DNA of 64,000 nt from Bigelowiella natans CCMP2755 (GCA_000320545.1 ADNK01001335.1:1-64000); one strand, 5' to 3'; shown: positions 46,510 through 60,559, numbered from the stretch's first letter. Numbers and translations: made by a program. Notes: a model not told the origin generated them from the letters alone.

Positions 46510-48147
46510 GAGATACAAATGCCGATCACCAATACGAAGACCTTAGCTCGAGAAGAATGGCCGCCCGATGCCAAGGAGCAAAAGTTACATGAGAATGCCT
46601 ATTATAATTGCGTCTCTGAGTCACAGGTGAATTTCTGGTCCCCCCCCTCCAACCGAACACCCATGTGGGCGATGGAGTTCTTACTAGAATATGTATACAT
46701 ACCTCTTCAGGAGACACAACCACCAATTACTACTGCGAATGTGGTAGTCAGAGAAGGGGGCTCGCCCGATGAGAAAGAGGAGAATCTACGTGAGGAGGAG
46801 AACCCCTATTTGCATTGTGTCCCTGCTCCAAAGGTACAATTCTCAATATTAAAAATGACGGTGCGTCTTTTGAACATGCCCCACCCACACGCACTCACAC
46901 ACGAACTTTCATAAAATATTTATTCGATACTGCTCATATTGAACTCGAACGTGTCCAGGTGTATACAAAGGAACGGAGGAAAGAGGCGCAACAAAATGAG
47001 GAGGAGAAGAGAGGCCGTTTTGTTTATCACGTTGACGAGGTCTTATTAGGCAAGAGTCTCGGGGGTGGCAAATTCTCAACGGCAATGGCTGGTGTGATTA
47101 AATCTACCGGTGAAAAAGTCGCTGTAAAGCTCCTGAAGAAGGACACAGGCTACAACGATTATAAACGGGAGATGCGAAACCTGCTCGACGTGGACCAGAA
47201 TCCGCATAGAAATATCTTGAGATTTGTCGGGATCATGCCTCTGAATGGTATGCAGTGTTTCATAACAGAGTGGTGTGAGCTTGGGAGTTTGGACAAGCTG
47301 CACAACAAGTTCGATCTGACGGAGAAGAAAATGTTCTTCAAGATTGCGCACGGAATTTTCTGCGGAGTGGGACATCTCCACGCCAACAACATGGTAGCAG
47401 TGAGGATTGGGAGAGAGAGGGGGGGGGGGGGGGGGGGCATGGAGAGGGGGCTACAAAAAAGATAAAAAGCCTTGATTTATATTTATCGAATTGTCTTCCT
47501 GCTTGAAAACGGCGCATATATATAAATACATACATACATATAATAATAATAATATATATATATATATATATATAGATTCACAGAGATATCGCCTGCCGCA
47601 ATTTGCTCGTGAAAAACGACTTCGAAGTCGTAATCGCCGATTTCGGCCTCACCGTGAGGGCTCCAAACAAAACTTACAAAGCTAGTCTCGCAGAGCGCCT
47701 TCCATGGCGCTGGACGTCCCCCGAGACCATGGCGTCTGGAATTTTCCGCTTCTCTTCGGATGTGTGGGCCACGGGGGTGACGCTATGGGAGCTCCTGAGT
47801 AAGGGCTCAATTCCGTTCCTGGCCGCACGTGGACCGCAAGAATTCAGGGAACTGTGGCAGTCTGGAAAGATAAAGATAGAAGTGCCACCATCCCTTGGCT
47901 GGGCGCTCGATGTGCTCAACTGTTGCCTTCATCCTCTTCATACGGGGAGACTCAAGCTGTCGGAGGACACTTGGCTGGACTTCGTAGCTGTAGCAGCAGC
48001 AGAGAGAGAGGATGGGGGTAGTGATCAAGCGAAAGCTACCAACAGCAGTAGACGGAATATTTTCACCGAGGAAGATGTTGATAAGCGTGCGAGCCAGGCG
48101 GTGATTTTAGAGAGAAAGGTTAGAGCATGTTTATATCTGCTACATGG

Positions 48148-48184
<37 letters not shown>

Positions 48185-50234
48185 TTGAGTTCACGTACGT
48201 GGTTCGCTTGTACCTCTGCATGTATACCACAGTTCACGTACGTGGTTCGCTTGTACCTCTGCATGTATACCACAATAACATAATAGTGGTTTTGTCCACA
48301 GCTGTTGTATCCATCCATCATCGTTTGTCCTTCCTCTGTAAATATTAGAAGGAGAAGGAAGAAGTGATTAAAATCGGAGGTGAACGAAACGGAAACTTTA
48401 GCAGTAATGCCGAGAAAAAAGAGGGGAAGCAAGAAGGTGGAACTCTATTATCCAACCGGCTTGATGAGCTCAAAGAGATCCAAAAAAAAATTAAAAACCT
48501 TAAGAAGTCCGACTACTCGCTTCTCGCTTCGATTCCCAATCCCTACTCCAAAAATATCTACAATATGGCGAGCGCTGTTTGCATATTGCTCGGAATACAA
48601 CCGACCGTCAAGACTGACAGTACGGATAAGACTCTCAGAGATTACTGGGACGCTATCAGGCCGAGAATCAATCTCACGGAAGAACCCAGCCTCGTCTTTG
48701 CCCGGGTACCTGGTCTCAAATATATGATGCAGGAGCAGCTATCGAAATATCATCTCGGGGTACTCATGTATGCATTAGATTGGAAAAATTTGTCCCCCGC
48801 CACAATTAAGGCTCTTAGGCCATATGTGGAGGGGGGGGGCGAGAAAAATATTTCGATAGAAAAATGTCGGCAAAGCAACCCCTTGGCTCATTTATGCTCC
48901 AGATGGGTGTACGCTATGTATAGAACTGCAGCAGCAGATACGACGACGATGCAGAGCAGCTTTGGTACTACTACTCAAATACTAATTTGATATATTCGAA
49001 ATCATGGATGATACACAAGTAGGATCAACATTACCCATTACTTTACTTGGAGGGCGGGGCGAGGGGGTCATGTGTACCTGCGCGCTCGTACAATGTTCCG
49101 ACGCCAAAGTTAGAATGATCATGGGTCTAACTCTTTCCTCTTTCTCTTCACTCTTCGCGTCTTCTTCTTCTTCTTCTTCTTCTTCTTCTTCTTTTCCTTC
49201 TCCTCCTCCTCCTCCTCCTCCTCTTCCTTTTACATGAATCCACAGGTGAGATTGATGACCATTTCATCGGTCCCACGTTAAAATACGTCCCCGGTGGAGA
49301 TGTGAACGGGCTATGGCCTCGAATCAACCGCTTCTCAGCAGCGAGGAAGGCTAGCTTTAACAATGCGAAGATGCACATTGTCAGATCGGGAATAGGAGCT
49401 CTGAAAAATCTTGAAGCCCTCGATCTTACCGGAAATAACCTAGTTAGTTTACCAGCTCAGATCAGCTTACTGTCCATGCTCAAGGTTCTCAACCTAAACA
49501 ACAACTACTGTCGCCACCTCCCCCCGCAAATCAAATCGCTGTCCAAGCTCACAACGCTCCACCTCCAGCAAAATAAGCTTTTAAGCCTGCCGCTCGAGAT
49601 CTGCACCATCCCCAGCCTGCGGGGTCTATACCTTCAAAACAATTGCCTTCAACAACTACCTGCTGACGTGCAGGTGCTCCGTAACCTCGAGCGGTTGAGC
49701 CTGGAGAATAATCAATTGAGAAGCCTTCCGTCTGAGGTCAAGGTTCTCTCGAAACTACACTGGCTTCAACTAGACAACAACTCCTTGAACAGCCTCCCAT
49801 CGGAGGTTGGATTCTTGGAGAATCTAAATGTATTAAGCGTCGATGGAAACCGCCTTACAAGCCTGCCAGAAACTTTCAAGTTACTTCAGAACCTCAGAGA
49901 ACTCAGCATCGCGGACAACAATCTGCCAACATTTCCGCTGCCGTTGCTTTCCCTCCATAAGGTCAGCCATTTATGTCTCGATGGAAATCGGATTTCAAGT
50001 ATCCCAGCTGAGATTCGGACTCTCACTTGTCTGCAAAAACTAGCTTTGGAGAGAAACCTTCTCGTAAGCTTGCCTACAGAGATGAGCTCTTCGCCAGATT
50101 TGATTTTGGGGGGGATCCATGTGGATGGGAACCCGGCTCCGGAAAAGGAGCTCACAAAAAATATATCGTTCAAGCTTGCCAGGCAAAGATTAGGAAAGCT
50201 GCTGGAAACTAGCTCAGACGAGGAGGAAGATTAG
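46510..50234 (+). CDS. Tyrosine-kinase-like / dynein-stalk-like / LRR fusion protein
   Basis: Exons 46510-46626, 46711-46833, 46959-47393, 47576-48118, 48349-48964, 49246-50234 (stop TAG), all phase-matched; about 840 residues plus unknown 5' exons. The first two exons encode related units (EIQMPIT..., ETQPPIT...), an exon duplication. Kinase: Gly loop LGGGKFSTA, VAVKLLKK, HRDIACRNLL, IADFGLTV, PWRWTSPET and SSDVWATGVTLWELL. Then comes a coiled coil (LDELKEIQKKIKNLKK) leading into a segment that reads like the dynein heavy-chain stalk: IPNPYSKNIYNMASAVCILL, DYWDAIRPRI, LSPATIKALRPYVE, LAHLCSRWVYAMY. Last are about ten leucine-rich repeats of the LPxEIxxLxxLxxLxLxxNxL type and an acidic tail. 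HRDIACRN and PWRW favour a TK/TKL kinase. The stalk assignment is from remembered patterns. Confidence 0.85.
48188..48273. repeat. 43-bp exact tandem duplication in intron
   Basis: Two adjacent identical copies of a 43-bp unit (48188-48230, 48231-48273) beginning AGTTCACGTACGTGG, directly after a (TG)n tract at about 48149-48183, in the intron after the kinase exon. Confidence 0.95.
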
Positions 50235-51944
50235 CCGAGGATGAATTGATGCAAGACGACGATCACATGCAAACACGACACTTGGCAATGTGCATGTGGG
50301 TAACTGCAGCCATTTCAGCTGTCAAGTGCACAAACATGCGAACACCAACAGCTCAGATTGCGAAACCAATTGAATGCCATCATGAATCGAAATGATGAGA
50401 TGACATTGCTGACTGTGCAGCTGAAAAAGAAGCAAGGACAGCTACGCGCACTGCGTGACATCGACTGTGGAACACACGTGCTTTCAAGCGCATGAGACGC
50501 ATCGCAAAAGACTTGATTGCTTCATTGTATCCGTCTCACACGTGCAGAGCCAGCGCATCAGTGAGGAACATTGTGTCCAGGTGCACCTAGACGTGCGTTG
50601 GTGCGCCGCTGTGCCAGTGACAACCCGCAACAATGACATCTCGTGCAAGTGCTGCTTGGGTGACTGCAAACGCTGTGTGTTCCGTTTTTGTTTGAGTCAA
50701 CAAGAGTGTGGAACGTGGTCGACGGAGCGACCTCGTTCCCAGCCGAACTCCACGCGTGCAATGCCCCATCAGGAAGCGGTCTTGTGTCTGTGATGCATTG
50801 GAAGTTGTGATGAAAAACAATTGGTGCAACAGCTGACAGCGCCCACAATGACGCAAGCTAGCTTTGCAAGGAAAAATTTTCAGCACGATTGTTTTTGTCA
50901 GCGCTGGAGCGGGTCGCACATTGATGGATTGCACACAGATGTGCATCTTGCTCAACTCCTTTTCAAACCTTCTTCGCAATGTGTGCCATGACGTTCATCA
51001 TCGCGCTTTGCAAAGTTTGGAGAAGCCTCGAGCATGTTGCATCGGGGCTGCATGCAACAACGAACAATGATGATGGTGGTGGTCTCAAACGCAAAACTTG
51101 CCCTTCCTCCATTGCATCTTTTGCACGTTCTTGTGTTGTCAGCGGCACACATGAGTGTGTTGCCATGCGTCAGATCCAAAGATGTTGACCCAAGTTTTCC
51201 GTGCCAAGACATGCATGCATTTGAGGTGCGACAAATGCCCTGAAAGGTTGTCGTGAGTTTCATGCGGCCACAAAGTGGGGCGTGCCACGTTTTAGCGGCT
51301 GCAGTGATGCCATCCATGGCCATCCATGCGATTTCTAGATGACCAGATGAGCACATCATGCATCATGAAATGACCGAATGCGCAAGTGCCTTGCTTCTGT
51401 GGATCATGTGCTAGTGTGGCACAATCTAGCAATTGCTAGCTGCGTGCGCGCGGAAAATGAATCGAATCAAGCATGAGAACCAACAAAACCAGAGTCCCCT
51501 CGCAATGTCATTTTGCAGCGCAACATCTGGAACATGTGCTGAACTACGTGACGTTTGCGCGGACAGTCGAATCGCAAAATGAGCAGCCAGAAGCGGGCAT
51601 GCTGTTTTGCACACGCATGGCAGCAGCGGACATGCAGTGCTCTGGATGCATATGTAGATGCACAACAGGGACAAAGCTAGACGCACAGACGGTGCCGTGT
51701 GCCTACATCAGGTTGGACAAGACATCATGCAAGCCATGCCTCTGGGAGTGCTAAGACACGTGCAAGAATCGAGCTCGGCTTTGAATAGAAGCTAAGCGCA
51801 TAGCGACCCGCTGTAGTGGCAATGATCATAGAATAAGCATGAAGATTGATTCACATTACAAGACCATCTTCATGTATAAATATCATCTTTGACGTAACGG
51901 CAAGGACTCGGTATCGAATCTTAATTAATTTTCTGACTTTGTTA
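50235..51944. other. Gene-poor block resembling the transposon in composition
   Basis: From about 50.25 to 51.8 kb the sequence is GC-richer, free of microsatellites and rich in TGCATG, GTGCAC and CACGTG words, like the interior of the pogo-like element. Frames of 90-135 codons occur on both strands, but none has recognisable motifs or introns in phase. Near the right border (about 51797) it carries GCGCATAGCGACCC, which also occurs at about 31517, 55 bp left of the transposon. It may be a decayed or non-autonomous element. The true 3' ends of the flanking convergent genes also lie here. Confidence 0.5.
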
Positions 51945-54900
51945 TCACGATTTTTTCTTCCTACCGAACAACAGCCCCCGCATTATCCCCGAGAAAGACC
52001 TTGAACCCCGCCTATTGCCGCCAACAATTCCGCTCCCTTTCGATTGTAGCTCGCCACCGGACGTCGTATTGATCTCTGATGAATTCTCCAGAACGGGGCT
52101 TAATAGACTGGAGTGTTTAGCTCTGGCTTCTCTCTCATGCCGCAAAGAGACCCCCGTCTGCTGCAACGCGGTGACAAACACTGAAAACCCGGCTAGAATA
52201 TCGGCTTGGGGAAGCAGAAACAATTTGACGTCGCCGGTAGAATGAGCAACTAAGCAGTACTGTTGGTTCTCTACAAACGCCAAAGCCGTAATTTCAACCG
52301 GTGCTGCTGCTGCTGCTTCTTCTTCTCTATCCGACATAATACCTAATTGGGATGATGCACGAGACAAAACCACAATTGCATACCGAATCATTCGAAAGCA
52401 TAACCCCATTCTCACCAGTATGACATACCGGCGTCTTCTTCCTTGCCAGCGCCCACCTGTCCACCATCGTTGTCACCACCAGTGGGCTTTGTTGCTCCTC
52501 TGTCCCCTGCCCCTCCGCTGTCACCAACCCCTTCCCTCCCGTCTGTGTTGCTTTTCGCTGACTGCTGGCCTGCTCCATCAGAACCAACCATGAGACCTTG
52601 TTTTTCCTCAATATCAAAATCCTCAATCTTTTCACCCCAAACCAACAATCACGAATAAAATCACAACTTCTCTCAACCCCCACCCAACTACCTGATAAGG
52701 GCTGCTCGCGTTTAGAGTCCGAAGCACTGCTACCATTTAAGGAAGATTCTGGTGACGTCGTTGCTATAGCTTGAACTATGGAAAGATCCCAGGACTGAAC
52801 AGCGACAAGAAAACACACAGTAATTGGGTCGGATTCTCAGGGCTCCTTCCCCACATTTTGTGCTATAACCCCACCCCCCACCCCTCGTCCACCCCCCTTT
52901 TTTTTCTTGAAGGAAACGGAAAAAAAATCACGAAGCTCTGTCGAAGAACGACAAAATCGTCGGCGCGTGCTTGTGTGTCCGGTTCTCATGCATTTTTGAA
53001 AACGTTTCCTCCATTACACATTACAGCAAATTGAGGAAAATTAAGTAAACGACCGATCGGATGGATTGCATACACGAATGAGAGAAGGAACGAATACATG
53101 GATAAACGGACAAATCATTACCCGGAGGAACACCAATTCCCCTGCTGGCATGCCACAGCCGATGAAGTCTCCCATTGGTGATATTTCTAGGGTGCTAACA
53201 AAGGCGCCCATCCCTCTCGATGCGATTTCATCACCCGCAGGAGAGTAGAGCACCAGTGTTTCCTCGGCGCGAATATTGCTGCTGCTACGGCTGCCGCTGC
53301 CTTCCTCCTCTTCTAAGCGCTCCACACTACTACCGGTGCTGGTATCCGGGGCGGCGATCGGGACGTATGATACCAAGATAAATGTAAGGTTGTTCCTTGT
53401 AGAAATCAGCCTAACCTTCATCGCAGTGAGGGTTTGGGACGGCGGCCGCACCAGCCGCATGCAGCGCCCTTGATAGGTGGAGTAAATGGCGAGGCAGTTG
53501 CGAGAGTAGGACGAGACGCAAGAAGAATCATCACCACCACCTGCATCAGTACTACCCGCCCACCTCTCTCCACCCTCCTCCTCCCTCCCTCCCCCCCGGT
53601 CCTCCCACACCTCCCGCTGCAGCGCGCGAGAAACGCCTATGCTCACGCCAATACCAGCCCTCATGTTGATATCGCAGTCGACTACAGGGCCTTCATGCAC
53701 TCGAAATCGGGCGAAGGGCTCCAAGCTGATGGGACTCCGTCGCCACTCGTGCTTCTTCACAGCGGTGTTCCACAGGCACACACACCCCGCTCTATCGCCA
53801 GAAATGATAGCGTTTTGCTGCAAGGCCAGCCTGAGCGTGGAGACCACGCCCAGGTGCTGATTGACCTGTGACAGCAGCATTACCCGCTTGCGATCGTTGA
53901 GATAGCAGCGGAAGCTGTGGTCACGATACCCACCGACGAATAAAAAACGCGAGTTTTTGCTCAGCGCCACGCACTGGGATAGGCGCGGCGTCGGAGATGG
54001 TCCTGATCGCGTCGCGGCTGGGGAAAGCCATGCAGGACACGGCAGCAGCCTGTCGCTGCCCTCCATAACGAGAGGCCTAGCTTCAGAACTCCTGCGGTTT
54101 TGCTTCGTGATTAAGCTGAACAGGCCCGCGACGGAGAAACGCGACGACGATGACGAGGAGGACGCGGACGATGATGATGGCGACATCATGCTGCCGCTGC
54201 CGAAAGCGGAAGCCCTCCTCATGCCCCCCGGGGGGGTGGGAGCCATCACCAAGTTGCTGTTGTGCGCGAGCATCGGAGAAACAGCTGATGTGTTGGTGCC
54301 CGTCTTGCTCTTTTCCGGAGTGCTAGGACCAACAGCATCACTATTATCCCGGGTGCCGCTGCAGTCATTATTTCCGGACCTCGCCACCGACACCGGATGC
54401 AACGAAGAGCGCTTAGCCGCTGGCAGAGGAGGACTGCCTGGCGAGGAGACTGAGATCGCTGGCGAGGCCGATGGAGACAGCATCATCCTCCTCCTTTGTG
54501 GCTTCACGGGGGTTGAGGCGCGCGGCTTGGAGAATCGTTTCGGGTTCCTCGGGATGGCATTCGGTAGTATACTCGAGTGCCCCAACGACGGATTTCCAGT
54601 GAGATTGACCGCCATCTCAACGCACGCATCCAACATCCCTGACAACTCGACGCGTCTCACTCTCACCGCTAAGCAGCTCGTTTGGTGAGTCACCGAGCCA
54701 GGAGGCGCAGGAGGGGGAGGGAGGGGAGGGGGGGGAGTGGGGAGTAGAGTAGTAGCTGCAAGGGTGCTGCTAGTGCCAGCTGCAACTCTCCTAGAGGAAG
54801 AGGAAGAAGAAGAAGAAACGCTGCCGTTCTTGCTATGATCCCCAATACCACCACCCCCCCGAACATTTTCATCATTATCATCATCATTATCATCATCATT

Positions 54901-57900
54901 TTTTCGCGGTGTCGTGAGATCGCGCTTCTTCTGCTTCTTCTTTCCCTCCTCCTCCTCCACCCCCTTCTTATTCTTCTTCTCCGTTATTCGAAGAATATCA
55001 GTCTCTGTGACGATGCACAGGCTACCTAGTGCGTCTACGGCCAGCCCGCACACCCGCTTCCTCCTGTTCACTTTGAAAACATTCACGGAGCCGTAGTGGG
55101 GGGGCATAACGAACGGCAGCTTGAGGCTGCTCTGCTGAGCTTGCTGGGTCATTATCGCGGCTGCATCCTTCTCTGGGTGGGGGGTGGTGAAAACCTGGCT
55201 GGGGGTTTGGCCGAACGAGGAGATTTGAGCTAGCGTCGCCTCCCTCGTCTTGGGCTCTGTGATCAGAGATACGTCCACCTGCCCAGGGTAGGTCAGGTAG
55301 TAGAAGAGGTTCTTTGCGTCCTCCGCCCTGTGGCCTTTCTGCGAGGCGCCGAATATGAGGTCGATCCACAGGTGCAAGCGTCGAGAGACGATGGGGCTCT
55401 CCAAGGCCTGCCGGTGCAGCCGAACGAACCGCTCTGGGCAGCCCTTCGCCCACGGCGGAAGCACCACGTCGCCCACGGCCTCGCCGTTCTGCTTCACCCC
55501 CAGCCGCAGCCGGTTGCTGTTCCGCAGGAAGCGCGCGTTACAGAAGAACTCCGGGATGAGCTCCTTGACGTCGGAGAGCTGCGTGTAGGACAGGTGCCAG
55601 GCCTTCTGCACGGAGTCGAAGAGGCGGTCGGGGAGGTCGAAGCGCCCCCCCTGCTGGGCAAGAGCCAGCGTTGCGTACGGTTCCACGCGGACCAGGAAGT
55701 AGTTGACGATCCCCGGAGATGAATAGTGCGAGCCATAGTGGAATGGCGGCACGTCAGGCAATGGGTTCTCGAATCGCTCATCGATTGCCTCAAGCCTGTC
55801 CGGGTTGAGGGCGCCCATGGGCTTTGAAAGATCGCGATAAATACCAGGGTTGCGCAGATCCAGGGTCTTTGACGTGAAATCGTGAATCACCCAAGGGAAC
55901 ACCGGGTACTGCGACACGTCGTTGTACGTGCGACCCGCGATTGTGTTGACATGCATCAGGTACTGGAAGTTGGAGATCTCGCCGCGTTTCCATTGGCTGA
56001 CGATGCCGGACTCTTGCAATCGCCGGGTGGGCGAGATCTTGAAAGGCAGCCGAAGGTTCTTGCAGAGCCGCCTGTAGATCTCATCGCGCCCCCGCTGGCC
56101 GCCCGTGTGGAAGTTGAAGAAAACCGAGGTGTGGTCCTTGAAGAAGAGCTCTATGGCCGTGTTCTGCAGGTAGAATAGCCGCGGCATCGCCTGCCTGATT
56201 TCCGAGGACATCATGATCACCTCTACGTTGACCTTTTCTCCCAGTACCCGCCCTCCCTGATCTCCTCCACTCTCGTCTCCACTGACTTCATCGGCTGCAG
56301 CACCAGCATCCATACTGGGCACGTGGGGGAATCCGAGTAAGGCGCTGTGGGACACGGAGACGGTCTCATAGCCAAGACTATAGTTCTCGTACACGAACTT
56401 TGCCTTGAAGATAACGTGGCTCTGCGTAATGTACATAACTCCCGCCACCTTCTTCAAAGTGGTAATCATGATGCATTCGGCCTGCATCTGGACTTCCCCG
56501 TACGTGTGCAGGTCGTTGGCCCCGCCCATGCCGCCATCGACACCGCCATCTCCGCCAGCCCCCCCCCCCAGGTCATCGTCATCTTGTTGCTGGTCCATCA
56601 TACCGGATGCTTCATCGGCGTCGACAACGTCCCAAGCGCCACCTCCTGTTTGATCATCATCGTCGTCTGCTGCGGCATCCACACCTGCAGAATCTCGCTT
56701 ATTCTTCTTCTTATTCTTCTTATTCTTGCCGTCATCCGTGACCTCACTGTTGTCATCGTCGTTATCACCCTCCTTTGCGCTACCCCCCTCATCTCGCACG
56801 ACCCCGGCGGTGGAGAACTTCTTCACATCAATGTTCTTCTGCCTCTCCGAGTGGGCCGGCGAGGTGGGGCCGGAGGCCTGTTTCCCGAGTCGTTGTCTCT
56901 TTAAGCGCGTTCGGAAGAGCGTCCTGGATCGAGAGGAATCTTCGACGGCGGCCAGGCACCACACCTCGTTCTTCTGCTGCGCCTCGAGATCCCTCTCAAG
57001 AAGCAGCTGCCCGCCCGTGTCAAGAAGGCTATCCTCCATCACTGCATCACTATTGCTGCTGCCGCCACTGCTGCTGCGGGAAGTAACACTCGCACGGCCT
57101 CTCCTTCTCGCGCGCTCCTCGCATGTTTTCATAAGATTGATCATGGAGTCTAGGTAGACAACGCTTGTATTACTGCTGCTGCTGCTGGTGGTGGTGCTGG
57201 TGGTGGTGCTGGTGATGCTGCTGTTGACAGTGTCGCTAGCTAGTGGAGGCTTGATAGAGAAGCGGTGGCGCCGACGGCTTCTCCTGGCAGCTTTGGCTAG
57301 TTTCACGTCATACTGCGCACAGAAGGACTGCACGAACCGAAGTCCTGGATTACGCCCACCCCAGTCCCACTCGCCGTCGCCCGCTAAAGCAAGACCAATC
57401 CCTCCTTTCCCTGCACCGGGGGGGGCTGGCTTGGTGATGTCGCGCTTACTCAATCTTATACGCCTTCTGAGGCACGCACGCTGTACGATGTAGGTTGTGT
57501 TGCTCCAGCTGTTGAAGATCTTTCTAACGGGGTCGTCGAGGACGTCACCATCATCGCGTTCACCACCACGATCAAATTTATTATTAAAAATACTAATATT
57601 GCTGTCACCCCTCGCGCTGCCATTTGCCCCGCCGTCAATGTTTTGTGGGGATTTGGTAATGACGGTACTACTAGTGCTGGTGCTGGTGTCACCGTCAGTA
57701 GCTGATGCAGCCGACTTATCCAAGATCTTGCTTTCCTCTTTGTTGCCCTCCCCCTCTTCCTCGACACCGCCTCCACTACCATCAGCGCTAGTATTTTCCT
57801 CTGCCCGCGCTTCGGTGACGCTAGCTTTGTCGCCCCCTTCCCCGCTCTCCCTGCCACCTACCATTGGTGTCGCAGCCGCTGGAGCTGCGACGACGGGAAA

Positions 57901-60525
57901 GCGCCGAGTATGTTTAGAAAACAAGCTCCTGAGGGACTTCCTTTCTTTATAGCGGCGCTCGCGCATGACCCGTTGGAACCAGGCCTCATGATCTCTGCAC
58001 AGCTTCAGGTAGGAGTTGTAGAAATTCGTAGAGCGGAGTGCGTCGACGACCTCGAGAGCCTCTCTTACCGCGGCTGCTGAGAGATCCTCGCCCAGCTTTT
58101 TAGAGGTCAAGGCACTTGACTTGACCGCAGCCTTTGCTTCGGGGAAACAGGCCAGCAACGACCCACGCCACAGCATGAATAGCTCGGTGATGCTCTGCTG
58201 CATATCCAGAAGATTCACCATGTGCTTGTCGTCCTCCAAAGGTGATGATGACCCGGCAGCAGCGGTAGCAGTAGCAGCAGCACCTTTTTTGGATGGTGAT
58301 GATAACGGTGAGAGCAGCGACGATGGAAGCCGTCGTTCGCTACTGGGGATAGAAGTGGTTGCACTGCCGTTCTCGTCTCCAGAAGGTAGAGAAGCACCAG
58401 TCGCCGACGCATGTTTATCACCGCCCTCTCCTTCCTCCTCCTCCCCTTCCTCATGAACACCACCTTGCCCCTCTTCCGCTGATTTCTTCGCTATCTTCTC
58501 CTCCGACCCCCCTCCTCCTTCCGCCTCCCTTTTCTGTTTCTTTTGGTCTAAATTCTCCTGCAGCACCTGCAGCATTCCGTCACGCACGAGACACAGCACC
58601 ATGGCAAGCGTTCGTATGTTGGCGTGGCTGTGTTTGGTCAGGCGCAGCTTGTACAGCTGCCGTGCGTAGCCTAGCAAGTGGGGCACGATGCCTGCGTATT
58701 CTCTGAACGGCAGGAGGTAGCGGAGGTACCGCAGCAGGATTCGTAGGACATCCTGGCGCCTCGACGGCATGGGGAAGTGCTCCATCACACCCACCAGCAG
58801 AATCAGCAACAGCCGCTTGCGTACAAACAAAGGGCTCGCGGTGCTTTCAATGCTGCTCCTGCGCCGCCGCTTCCGCTCTTTCGTGCTGCCACTGCTTCCG
58901 TCCGCCACGGCTGCACCCTGCTTCCCTTTGCTTCTTCTCTTCGCCGTTCCACCGTCCTGGCTTGCAGAGCTGCTCTCGCTGCTGCTGCTATTGCTGCTGA
59001 GAGGCCCTCTTGGCTCCTTCTTCAGGTCGGGCAGTCTTCCAACCTCGAATGACACGCCTTGGTTGTGGAAGAGTGCCTCCTCCACGAGGTGCATCGTAGG
59101 CACCAGGTTCCCCTTGATGAGGCGCATGATCTTCTCGCTGTGCTGTCTCCTGGAGGATGACGAGGAAGAGGAGGAGGAGGAGGAAGAGGAAGAGGAGGAG
59201 GAAGAGGACGACGACGATATGGAAATGGAACCCTTGTATTGACCAGAAGTTGGGAGCAGGGCGGATAGGGTACCATAGAGCACTTGCCTCCAAATAAGGA
59301 GAGAGGTCTCGGATAATCTTCCATTTGCATCTTGCGCTATCAACTTCTTGTCGTGCCTTTCCGCCTTGCTTCGTCGCCCTCCCTTTCCCACCGGAGTGGT
59401 AGTAGGTGTGGCGGTGTTGTTGTTGTTGTTGTTGTTGTTGTAGCCCAACAAATCGTCCCAGATCTTTATGCAGTAGCGCATCTCGCTGAGAGCTAGCCAT
59501 CCGTTCTTGAACGTCGTGATGCAATGGCGCAGGGCGTGGTGGGTGATGTGGAGGGCGAAAAGCCCTGCATGCGTCTCTTGGTACAAATACGGCGCCACCG
59601 CCACCTGCCAGAACTGCTCGCTCACAAGCCGTGTGAAGCAGGACACGTGCGCTCGCAAACATGTGAACGAGTCTAAGAGCAGCTTTTCCTGCGTGCCCCC
59701 CCCCGCCTGGGCACCGATGGTCAATAGTGCGGTCAGCATGGAAGGAGAGTGCATGCGCATGCGTTCGTGCACCTCCACCATCATGTCCTTGTCTGCAACC
59801 CTATTCGATCCCATGGCCCACGCCATCAGCGTCTCCCTTACTTGCCCATCTAGTGCCGCCTTGTTGCTCCACCAGCCCCCACCCCCTGCCTCGCAGCAGA
59901 GCAGCAGCTTGGTAACGTGGCTCGCGAGGGAGCTGGTCATCGCGTCTTCGACCGTCGATATCCGCAATATGGGGTAGGGGCTGCCCTCCAGCTCGGAAGT
60001 ATCGACTGCCTTGCTCGCGTCCCCCCCCCTACTACTATTGTGCTCGGGGGTTGATAGTGACCACATCATCACTATGCGGAGGGCCAGGCCCCTTGTCTGC
60101 GTGTCGGGGTAGGAGAGCAGCCTCAGCACCATTGCGATGCCGCCGTTCTCGATGACCTTCCTCTCAGGAACGTGCATACCACCGTCTTGCTCGTCGCCAC
60201 CCTCATCATCCAGCAGGCCAAAGATGCCCCCTAGCCCAGCCAGCCCCAGGCGTGCGACAGTAGACACCACGCCACTGCCCGTGGACACAGCGTCCCCCAG
60301 GATCGTGCTGTTACCGGTGGGATTGCTGGCGGTGGTGACGGTAGTGAGCACTGAGGAGCGCCGCATCGGGGCAGATGGGGAGGCAGGGAGCGGGCTGAGG
60401 TAAAACAAGGACTCTGTTCTCGCTAGGCTGAAGAGCTTCAACAGGGTCCTGGTCACCTCCCTCACCACAATTACATTAAGCTCGCACGGCGGTGGCGCCG
60501 AAGAAGCGCCAGCACCACCAGCGGC

Positions 60526-60559
<34 letters not shown>

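Noticed and set aside
53957-54688. 243-codon plus-strand frame and other plus frames across 53-61 kb
   Set aside because: Antisense to the single long BEACH exon, whose minus-strand product carries PH, BEACH and WD signatures.
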